64,000 nt of DNA. Origin: CAWBRT01 sp963814745. Its GTDB lineage: Bacteria > Acidobacteriota > Terriglobia > Terriglobales > Acidobacteriaceae. Location of the stretch: assembly GCA_963814745.1 (NCBI GenBank), contig CAWFEA010000018.1, positions 22,546 to 86,545 on the forward strand, read 5' to 3'. Positions 17,557 to 25,414 of the stretch are shown piece by piece. The position numbers and the translations under genes were made by a program. The notes beneath the pieces were generated by a model. It was not told the DNA's origin. It saw nothing but the letters and a program-made list of their open reading frames with translations, and did no database searches. Within the stretch, counting starts at the first letter, position 1. Every line of letters begins with the position of its first letter.

Positions 17557-19515
17557 ATGACGACGACCGCCGCTCAACCCCTGCCGGTGGTACTTTATTT
17601 TCCCGACGATATGGCGGCACGCCAGGCAAGCGAGGCCATTGTCGGCTTCACCTGCACGGCTTGGCAAAATGGGATTCCGCACCACGAAAAGGGCGCAGTG
17701 CTGTTAAGTTCCTGCGAGCGTACCTTGCGCGAGCATTGGCCTAACTGGCGGAAGGATGCTTACCTGCGCGTCATCGCGCTTAACGATGAGCGCTTCCGCG
17801 ACCCCGACCTGGACGCGGAGGTTTATGCCTACCTGCCGGCGCGTACTCCGGCGCCCCTGCTGGAGCGCATGGTGGGAAACGCGCTCAACAGTATCCGCCT
17901 CAGCGGCGTGCGGCAGCATACCGACCAGCGTCTGGACGAAGCCGGGCGGCAGATCGACGAATTGAACCGCATCGGCGCCGCACTCTCGGCCGAACACGAC
18001 ACGCGCAAGCTGCTCGAAGTGATCCTGACCAAGTCGCGGCAGATCACGCGGGCGGATGCGGGATCGCTGTACCTGATCGAAGATATGGATGGAGAACGCC
18101 GGCTTCGCTTTGCCTTGGCGCAGAATGACAGCGTGCCGATCCTCCTCCGTGAAAGCACGATGGAGGTCAACCCCCAGTCTATCGCCGGCTACGTTGCCCT
18201 GACCGGCGAGACGGTGAACCTGCCCGACGCGTACCACCTGCCGGAAGGCGTGCCGTATGCGATCAACCGCAGCTTCGACGAGGCCTCGGGATACCGCACG
18301 AAATCAATCCTGGCGGTGCCGCTGCGCAATCAGAAGAACGAAATGCTCGGACTGGTACAACTGATCAACTGCAAACGCGACTCGGCAGCCTCGCTGAGCA
18401 CGCCGGCAGCGGTCGAGACGGGAGTGACGGCCTTTACCCAGAGGCATCAGGAACTGGCGACCTCGCTCGCCAGTCAGGCGGCCGTGGCACTGGGAAACAG
18501 CCGTCTGCTGAAAGATATCCATGGCCTCTTCGAGGGAGTCCTGCGGGCATCGGTGGCGGCAATCGAAGCGCGCGATCCGACCACCTGCGGACATTCTTTC
18601 CGCGTGGCAACCCTCGCCTTGAAGCTGGCGGAGGCCTGCGAGCGGGAGGGCTTGCTGCACTTCACGCCCGAGCAGATGCGCGAGATCCGTTACGCATCGC
18701 TACTGCACGACTTTGGCAAAGTCGGGGTGCGCGAGGACGTCCTGGTAAAGGCCCAAAAGCTTTATCCGCTGCAGTCGGAACTGATCCTGTGGCGGTTGCA
18801 AGCGGCGGCCCACACCGCCGAAACAGCGCTGCTGCGCGAGCGCTTGGACTTCGTGCTGCAATACGGTCCCGAGTCATATCGAAAGGAGCAAGGCCGTTTC
18901 GACAGAAAGCTCGCGCAACAACTCGGCGAGCTGGCGTTTTTCCGCGAGACCATCGAAAAGGCTAATATTCCCAGCCTGCTGTCGGAAGGAAGCTTCGAGC
19001 TGCTGGAGCAGATTGCCGCGCGCTCCTACAAAGATGCGGAAGGACGGCGCCAGCCGTTGTTGACGAAACAAGAAGTGCGTCAACTGTCGATCTCCAAGGG
19101 CTCGCTGGACGATGAGGAGCGGCGGCAGATCGAGGCGCACGTGGAGCATACGTACCAGTACCTCAGCCAAATCCCGTGGACAAAGGATCTGCGCAATGTG
19201 CCCCGGATCGCGCGCGCGCATCACGAAAAACTGAACGGAAGCGGATATCCGCACAAGCTCGCTGCGCCGGAGATTCCATTGCAAGCGCGCATGATCGCTA
19301 TTTGCGACGTATATGACGGAATTACCGCGTGCGACCGTCCTTACAAGAAAGCGGCGACTTCGGAACAGGCATTGAATATTTTGGCCGCCGAGGTCGCCAG
19401 GGGCGAACTCGACGGCGAGCTGTTCCGCGTATTCCGTGAAGCTCGAGTCTACGAGGCGGTTCGCGGCGATCCCCAGCAAATGGCAATCGAGCCTGATTGC
19501 CTGGGGGAAGTATAA
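17557..19515 (+). CDS. GAF-HD-GYP c-di-GMP phosphodiesterase with large insertion
   Basis: 652 residues from the ATG at 17557, preceded by AAGGAGAGG. An N-terminal divergent domain (about 1-130, TTAAQPLPVVLYFPDD) is followed by a GAF domain (about 145-320, LEVILTKSRQITRADAGSLY) and an HD-GYP domain with GHSFRVATLA, LLHDFGKVGV (HD at 384-385), HHEKLNGSGYP (GYP ending at 565) and DVYDGITACDRPYKKA. HD-GYP enzymes hydrolyse c-di-GMP to pGpG/GMP. Here HD and GYP are about 180 residues apart instead of about 65, because of a helical insertion before EAHVEHTYQYL. Metal ligands otherwise look intact. It counterbalances the nearby cyclase. Confidence 0.92.
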   Translation: MTTTAAQPLPVVLYFPDDMAARQASEAIVGFTCTAWQNGIPHHEKGAVLLSSCERTLREHWPNWRKDAYLRVIALNDERFRDPDLDAEVYAYLPARTPAPLLERMVGNALNSIRLSGVRQHTDQRLDEAGRQIDELNRIGAALSAEHDTRKLLEVILTKSRQITRADAGSLYLIEDMDGERRLRFALAQNDSVPILLRESTMEVNPQSIAGYVALTGETVNLPDAYHLPEGVPYAINRSFDEASGYRTKSILAVPLRNQKNEMLGLVQLINCKRDSAASLSTPAAVETGVTAFTQRHQELATSLASQAAVALGNSRLLKDIHGLFEGVLRASVAAIEARDPTTCGHSFRVATLALKLAEACEREGLLHFTPEQMREIRYASLLHDFGKVGVREDVLVKAQKLYPLQSELILWRLQAAAHTAETALLRERLDFVLQYGPESYRKEQGRFDRKLAQQLGELAFFRETIEKANIPSLLSEGSFELLEQIAARSYKDAEGRRQPLLTKQEVRQLSISKGSLDDEERRQIEAHVEHTYQYLSQIPWTKDLRNVPRIARAHHEKLNGSGYPHKLAAPEIPLQARMIAICDVYDGITACDRPYKKAATSEQALNILAAEVARGELDGELFRVFREARVYEAVRGDPQQMAIEPDCLGEV

Positions 19516-19646
19516 GGCTTCGTTGCCGCCCGTCGCGGAATCGCCTGAACGCAGGAACCTTGCTGAAGCCAAAAAAAACGCCAAAGAGCCTGATTTTAGC
19601 CTCGCATGCGCAGCAGAACGCAATTACTGGTCATCGCCGCAAAGTA

Positions 19647-19774
19647 CTAGCAGGCTGCTGAAAAGCAATCTGCTGGGAGATTCCGCATGCAGCCCCTTGC
19701 GCAGCGCAGTTATACTGCACACATTCCATAGCGCCTCGCCCGTTGCTTCGGCGCGTTTTTCAGCAGCCTGCTAG
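19647..19774. mobile_element. 120-bp MITE-like element with CTAG target duplication
   Basis: Perfect terminal inverted repeats CAGGCTGCTGAAAA (19651-19664) and TTTTCAGCAGCCTG (19757-19770) bound a 120-bp segment with no coding capacity. It is flanked on both sides by CTAG (19647-19650, 19771-19774). The same termini bound the element at 52 kb, so this is a non-autonomous transposon family mobilised in trans. No transposase is present in the window. Confidence 0.75.
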
Positions 19775-20225
19775 CACCAGTTCCCGGTACTGTTCTGGAA
19801 CTGGCTGGTGGTTGTCCCGGCGCGAACCCCGCCAAGCACCACAGTCGCTAAGTTGGGGCTTGTACTCTGGATTTCACTATGTTACTTTCCGCTCGATACT
19901 CCTTCGACCTTGTGCTGCGGGGAACGCCGTAGGTGTTCCCTGGTCAGCAGTAACCTTGGGCAGCGAGGCATTCACGATACAACGTCAGCATTAAGCGTCA
20001 AGCTTTGCAGGCGTCATAGTTCGTCCGTCTAATCATCTCTTTGGCTTCCCCGAGTATTGACCCTTTAGTCACTTGTAAGCTGGTGCCCACCACCGGATAC
20101 TTTCGTTGTTAGATGGCGGTACCGCCTCTGGCGCGGCTTTTCAATCCGGACCAAGTGAGACGGCATTCGTGAGGGACGGGAAGCACATTAGTTCACAATC
20201 CCCAAATGAACGTCGGGAGCTTGCC

Positions 20226-23200
20226 ATGCGTTATGGCTGTGTCCGGTACAGTCTCATCTTATTATTTTCGTTTGATCCATGGAATCTCTTGAGAACTCTT
20301 GCCGCCCTTGTGCTGGCGGCATTCGGTATGGCCATACCTTTGCCGTTGCACGCACAGGCCGTCAATCGAGTGACGAGCCGCGTTGACGACACCGCGGTGC
20401 GAGCCTTGCCCAATCATGTGCCGTCGTGGGCGAACGCACGCAATCTTCGAGGCTTGGTGCCCCCGGATCAGATGCTGGATCAGATGACGGTGGTCCTGTC
20501 GCGATCGCCGGAACAGCAGCTAGTCCTTGAAAAGCTACTGGTTGACCAGCAAGACCCGGCTTCGCCAAACCACCATCACTGGCTGACTCCGACCGAGTTT
20601 GGCGAGCTCTTCGGAGTCTCCGAGCAGGACATTGGAAGCGTAACCGAATGGTTGCAGTCCGAAGGCCTGCGCGTCAACTGGATCGCGCCGAGCCGAACTT
20701 TCATCGGATTCCAGGGCACGGCTTCGGATGTGGGCAGAGCCTTTCAGACAAAGACCTACTACTACACGGTGAATGGCGAGCAGCGCATCTCCGTTGCTTC
20801 GGATCCGATGATTCCGGAAGCGCTGGGTCCGGTAATCAAAGCGATCCACGGACTGTACACGGTGCACGCGCAACCGCTCCATCATGCTGTCCCGGGGCAG
20901 TCCGTTCAGCCGGAGTACACGACCGGTAGCGCTACTCACTACATTGCGCCAGCCGATTTTGCGACCATCTACGATGTTCCCGGCAACCTGACGGGGGCAG
21001 GTGTAACCATTGGCATTGTTGGCCTATCGCGAACTGATTTTGCCGACTTCGCGAACTTTCGGACTCAGACTGGCTCGACATTCCCCAATCCCACTGAAGT
21101 TGTTCCGACCGCGTACGGAGGCGAGGACCCCGGACCAGCGCTGACCGCACCGCCGGACAATCGCGTCTCCATTGAAAACCAGCTCGAGGCAACGCTGGAT
21201 GTGCAACGGGCCGGCAGCGTGGCTCCGAGCGCAAATCTATTGTTGGTAGTTGCCAGTTCCGCCAGTGGTGGTATAGACGACGACGCACAGTACCTGGTAC
21301 ACACCGTACCACTTCCCGCCCAAGTGATGAGCATTAGCTTCGGCATTTGCGAGGCGAAAGCCTTGCAGTCTGGAGTGACCTACTGGGATACATTATTTGA
21401 GCAGGCGGCAGCGGAAGGGATTTCCGTGTTCGTCTCTTCTGCTGATTCCGGCGCGTCCGGTTGCGACAGCTCTTTTACCACCCCGCCAGCAAACCCCGCG
21501 CCCAACAGCCCAAATTCCATTTGCTCCTCCAGCTATGCGACCTGTGTTGGTGGCACTGAGTTTAGCGACGCCAGCGACCCTTCCTTGTATTGGAATTCAA
21601 CCAATGGAAGCAGTCTGGGCTCGGCGATCGGTTACATCCCCGAGGGTGGATGGAATGAACCGCTGAGCGGCTCCGCGACCCAAGCGGCCGCCTCGGGCGG
21701 CGGCGTGAGCACGATGATTGCAACCCCAACCTGGCAGAAGGGAACCGGCGTGCCTGCGGCAAGGTCCGGACGCTATACGCCCGACATGTCGTTTTCGGCC
21801 TCCTGCCATGATGGCTATTTTGGCTGCTTCGCGGCGGGGGGCTACAGTTGCGCCAGCACCGGGCCCTTTCAGTTTGAGTACTTCTGTGGGACCTCGGCGA
21901 CGGCTCCGGGCATGGCGGGCGTAACCGCACTGCTTGACCAGAAGCTGGGAGTCGCACAAGGCAACCTGAATCCGCGACTCTACCAACTGGCGACCGACGT
22001 TCCTTCCATCTTTCATGACGTAACGGTTGCGACCAGCGGGGTGACCAATTGCAGCGTCAACACTCCGAGCATGTGCAACAACAGTATTCCCGGGCCGACA
22101 GGACTGAGCGGCGGCCAGGCAGGATTTCTTGTAACCCCCGGTTATGACGAGGTCACGGGACTGGGATCGCTGGATGTGGGCAACTTCCTTCTCAACTTCG
22201 CCAAAACAACTCCTGCCATCACCTGGGCGAATCCCGCGAACATCGCGTACGGAACGGTGCTCACCTCAACCCAGTTGAACGCCACCACCAGCGTGGGAGG
22301 CGCTTGGGTTTACTCACCACCGGCGGAAACCCTGCTGAACGCCGGCAACGGGCAGACGCTGTCGGTGACCTTCACCCCGACCGATACGACCGACTATACA
22401 ACCGCCGCCGCACAGGTCACGATCAACGTAATCCCAGCAACGCCGACGTTCAGCAACTTGACGCCTTCACAGCTCGTTTCCTACGGAGCAACATCGGTGA
22501 ACCTGGGCGGCAAGCTGGCGGCGGGCGCAATGATCCCGAGCGGCGGCACGGTAACCATCACAGCGGGCTCAGCTTCGGCGACTGCGACCGTGGCCGGCGA
22601 CGGAACTTTCAGCGCAGCGTTGAACACGCAAGCCCTGAATGCGTCCACAACTCCGTATACGATCTCATACGGCTTTAGCGGAACGGCCAATTTCGCTACA
22701 GCCAGCGACCAAAGCACCACCCTGACGATTCTGCCGCTTGCGCAGACCATCAACTTCACCCCGCCAGCGTCGCCGGTAACCTATGGAGTCTCGCCGATGA
22801 TGCTGAGCGCCACGGCCAGCTCGGGCCTTGCGGTGAGCTATACGGTGACCTCAGGGCCGGCGACGGTGAAACTCAACACGTTGACGATTACGGGCGCGGG
22901 GAAAGTGGTGGTGGCGGCGAATCAGGCCGGCAACGCCGGTTACGCGGCAGCGCCGCAGGTGACCGAGAGCATCACCGTTAACCCGGCTTCGTTGACGGTA
23001 ACGGCAAACAACGCGGTACGGACGGTCGGGGCGGCGAACCCGACGCTGACCTACACGGTCACGGGCTTCGTCAATGGCGACACCGGCGCGGTCGTCTCCG
23101 GCACGGCATCGCTCGCGACCGCGGCGACGCCGAGCTCGCCGGTTGGCACCTATCCGATTACCTTCGCGACGGCCGGCCTCGCGTCTTCCAGCTATACCTT

Positions 23201-23765
23201 CAACTATGTCAACGGATCGCTGGTGGTCTACAACACCTCACTGCCTCTGACGTTGTGGCTGTCTCCCGGCAGCACGACCGCGGGCGGCACCGCCTTCACC
23301 CTCACGGTGAACGGCGCGAACTTCACCAGCAACTCTCAAGTGCTGTGGAATGGCGCCGCGCGCACCACCACCTACGTTAACAGCACACAGTTAACGGCTA
23401 CCATTCTCGCCCAGGATATTGCGGGCGAATCGACGGGCCTGATCGCAGTGGCGAATCCCGCGCCGAACGCAGGCACCTCGCCGGCGCAGCCGCTGGCGGT
23501 GATCTCGGCCGCTCCGGTAGCCACGATTGGCAGAAGCAGCATCGCGGTTGCAACTGACGGCAGCGGCAACCACGTGATGACATTGACAGGCACAGACTTC
23601 GGCTCCGCTTCGGTGGTGCAGTGGAACGGAGCGAGCTTGGCCACAAGCTATGTGAGTCCATGGGCGCTCGCGGCGACAGTCACGGCCGCCGATTTTGCCA
23701 CCCGCCCCGCGACGTTGACGGTGAACAATCCGGCAGGCACCTCAACCGGGCTCGAACTGCATTGA
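20226..23765 (+). CDS. secreted S53 (sedolisin/pro-kumamolisin) protease with Ig-like repeats
   Basis: 1179 residues from the ATG at 20226 (GGGAG upstream), which opens a signal peptide ending near PLPLHAQAV. The pro-domain (about 55-200, SPEQQLVLEKLLVDQQDPAS; HHHWLTPTEFGELFG) precedes the catalytic domain. The E and D of the Ser-Glu-Asp triad lie in NQLEATLDVQ and the nucleophile in FCGTSATAPGMAG; the calcium site is around YDEVTGLGSLDV. Downstream are MBG/Ig-like beta repeats (TPTFSNLTPSQLVSYGATS; ASLTVTANNAVRTVG) and two IPT/TIG-like repeats. Sedolisins are acid-active endopeptidases; the repeats probably tether it to polymers or the surface. A terminator-like hairpin shared with the convergent neighbour follows. 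Confidence 0.93.
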   Translation: MRYGCVRYSLILLFSFDPWNLLRTLAALVLAAFGMAIPLPLHAQAVNRVTSRVDDTAVRALPNHVPSWANARNLRGLVPPDQMLDQMTVVLSRSPEQQLVLEKLLVDQQDPASPNHHHWLTPTEFGELFGVSEQDIGSVTEWLQSEGLRVNWIAPSRTFIGFQGTASDVGRAFQTKTYYYTVNGEQRISVASDPMIPEALGPVIKAIHGLYTVHAQPLHHAVPGQSVQPEYTTGSATHYIAPADFATIYDVPGNLTGAGVTIGIVGLSRTDFADFANFRTQTGSTFPNPTEVVPTAYGGEDPGPALTAPPDNRVSIENQLEATLDVQRAGSVAPSANLLLVVASSASGGIDDDAQYLVHTVPLPAQVMSISFGICEAKALQSGVTYWDTLFEQAAAEGISVFVSSADSGASGCDSSFTTPPANPAPNSPNSICSSSYATCVGGTEFSDASDPSLYWNSTNGSSLGSAIGYIPEGGWNEPLSGSATQAAASGGGVSTMIATPTWQKGTGVPAARSGRYTPDMSFSASCHDGYFGCFAAGGYSCASTGPFQFEYFCGTSATAPGMAGVTALLDQKLGVAQGNLNPRLYQLATDVPSIFHDVTVATSGVTNCSVNTPSMCNNSIPGPTGLSGGQAGFLVTPGYDEVTGLGSLDVGNFLLNFAKTTPAITWANPANIAYGTVLTSTQLNATTSVGGAWVYSPPAETLLNAGNGQTLSVTFTPTDTTDYTTAAAQVTINVIPATPTFSNLTPSQLVSYGATSVNLGGKLAAGAMIPSGGTVTITAGSASATATVAGDGTFSAALNTQALNASTTPYTISYGFSGTANFATASDQSTTLTILPLAQTINFTPPASPVTYGVSPMMLSATASSGLAVSYTVTSGPATVKLNTLTITGAGKVVVAANQAGNAGYAAAPQVTESITVNPASLTVTANNAVRTVGAANPTLTYTVTGFVNGDTGAVVSGTASLATAATPSSPVGTYPITFATAGLASSSYTFNYVNGSLVVYNTSLPLTLWLSPGSTTAGGTAFTLTVNGANFTSNSQVLWNGAARTTTYVNSTQLTATILAQDIAGESTGLIAVANPAPNAGTSPAQPLAVISAAPVATIGRSSIAVATDGSGNHVMTLTGTDFGSASVVQWNGASLATSYVSPWALAATVTAADFATRPATLTVNNPAGTSTGLELH

Positions 23766-23821
23766 GAAGACTATCGCCCTGGGTCGCCCCTATTCCGGAC
23801 CGGCGAGCGGAGCGGGTCGGC

Positions 23822-23869
23822 AAAAAAATACCGGCGGCGCGGGACTTAACCAAATCCCTCACCGCCGGC
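23822..23869 (-). terminator. intrinsic terminator between convergent genes
   Basis: CCGGCGG (23831-23837) pairs with CCGCCGG (23862-23868), extended by GGGACTT/AAATCCC inside, loop AACC. Read on the minus strand it is followed by TATTTTTTTG, a textbook Rho-independent terminator for the giant exported protein gene ending at 23885. On the plus strand the T-tract is missing, so it should terminate the S53 gene less well. Confidence 0.8.
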
Positions 23870-23884
23870 ATGATTAATGCCCGT

Positions 23885-25414
23885 CTACTGCTTCCCTGCT
23901 ACTTGTGCGCCACCGCAGTTTTTTCCGGGAACAACTCCGGATGCAAGTATGTCCCGCGCTCCTTGCCTGTCTTTTCTTTCCTCAACCTGAATGCGATGAG
24001 CGTCAGCCCAGGCATCGTGGCGGACGCCGGTCACCTGCCAGGAAACTTTCATCCCAGGCTTGCCGCCGGCAATCCTGAAGCGGTTGCCTGAAATTTCCTT
24101 GGCGATGTACAGATTCGGCCCGGGCGCTCCGATAGCAGTCAACTGGTAACGGAAGTCCTTGTTGAGCGCCTCGAAGTAGTCGGGCATTTGAATCCATGCC
24201 GTCCCGCGGCGGTCCAGAACAATGACGCCGTTGTAAATGTTCATCATGTCCGGACTTTCGACAAAGGAGTGGTACAGGTACTTGTTCGCCGGATCGAGCG
24301 GATGATCGATCTTGAACGAGCCTGAACCCTTCGCCAGCGTATTGGCGTAGAAACTGCCATTGACGTTGACGCCACCGTTAAAAGTAGCGGCTTGGCCGGA
24401 GCTATTCACGGTCAAACCACCGTTGCCAATGGTCACGCCGCCCCCGCCGCTGACATTTAACCCGTTGGAAGCAGTCAAAGGCCCGCCAAAGCTTCCAGTG
24501 CCGCTGACGGTCAACATGCCGCTAGGTATGTTCACCTCGCCGCCGAAAATGGTGGTGCCCGCCTGTATCGTCATCGTCGAACCCTCGCTGCCGATGATCC
24601 CGATGTTATTGGTCGATATTCCCCCGGGGACAGTCAGACTGGTAATGGTCGCGGTGGAGAGACCGAGGCTGCCGGCACTGAGGCTGCCACTGAAGTTGGC
24701 GTTGTTGGCACTTATATTACCGGGCGTGCTGAGGTTGAGTCCGCCATCAATGCTGAAATAACCCACCCCGTTCACGTTGGCATTGAACACCGAACCGCAC
24801 TGGCTGCCTGACGTCGAGCAACTGGTATTTAGTGCAGTGTCGAAATTCAAACTGATACCCTGGGCAGCCGGACTCTGCGCTTCTCCATAGAAGAGCGTAA
24901 CCGCGCCCGAAGTGGCCACGGCTTTCGCTCTGATCACCTCGAGGTCGTTACAGTTGCTGCCCGAACACGAAGCCGCACCCGCACTTGCGTCCGATTTTAC
25001 CTCCAACACCTTGCCGTACTGGGCACTCGTCTCTACATCGAGTGCCTCGGGAGTGTTGTTGTCGGTCATGCCCGCAGTGGTGTTCTGGTTCCAAACAAAC
25101 ATCGTTGGCGCCTCCTCGCCGACCGACGTGGCAACCATTGCGAGATCACCCGCGCCGGTAGCCTGACCGAGGACGCCCACCGCTACATTACCGCTGTTGT
25201 CGGTAGCCGTGCCCACGATGGCCGCCGGGACGGTCGCCATCCATGCCGCAGTCGAGTTCTTGGGCGGCGGAGCCGCACCTTGTTGGTTTTGCGTGACGCT
25301 CAAGGCATAGAGGCCTGCTCCCGTGGTCGGAGGAACGACCGAAACATCGCCCGTCACCTGGCCGCCGGAGTCAAAATCAGGGCTCCCGACGCAACCGTGC
25401 TCGTGGTACCGCAT
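23885..25414 (-). CDS. giant exported repeat protein, C-terminal part (frame-shifted from upstream ORF)
   Basis: Second half of one gene whose first half is 25354-28005; the two frames overlap by 61 bp. Adding one T to the run read as ATTTT (plus-strand AAAA at 25373-25376) fuses GALIF to DSGGQVTGDVSVVPPTTG, giving about 1373 residues in total. This part has a Gly/Ser/Thr/Asn-rich beta-roll-like region (FSGSLSAGSLGLSTATITSL, VSGGGGVTIGNGGLTVNSSG) and a conserved end domain (FKIDHPLDPANKYLYHSFVE ... DYFEALNKDFRYQLTAIG ... KVSWQVTGVRHDA). The same end domain closes the paralog at 58.9 kb. A surface-fibre role is inferred from composition; no enzymatic motif is visible. Confidence 0.7.
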   Translation of the reverse strand: MRYHEHGCVGSPDFDSGGQVTGDVSVVPPTTGAGLYALSVTQNQQGAAPPPKNSTAAWMATVPAAIVGTATDNSGNVAVGVLGQATGAGDLAMVATSVGEEAPTMFVWNQNTTAGMTDNNTPEALDVETSAQYGKVLEVKSDASAGAASCSGSNCNDLEVIRAKAVATSGAVTLFYGEAQSPAAQGISLNFDTALNTSCSTSGSQCGSVFNANVNGVGYFSIDGGLNLSTPGNISANNANFSGSLSAGSLGLSTATITSLTVPGGISTNNIGIIGSEGSTMTIQAGTTIFGGEVNIPSGMLTVSGTGSFGGPLTASNGLNVSGGGGVTIGNGGLTVNSSGQAATFNGGVNVNGSFYANTLAKGSGSFKIDHPLDPANKYLYHSFVESPDMMNIYNGVIVLDRRGTAWIQMPDYFEALNKDFRYQLTAIGAPGPNLYIAKEISGNRFRIAGGKPGMKVSWQVTGVRHDAWADAHRIQVEERKDRQGARDILASGVVPGKNCGGAQVAGKQ

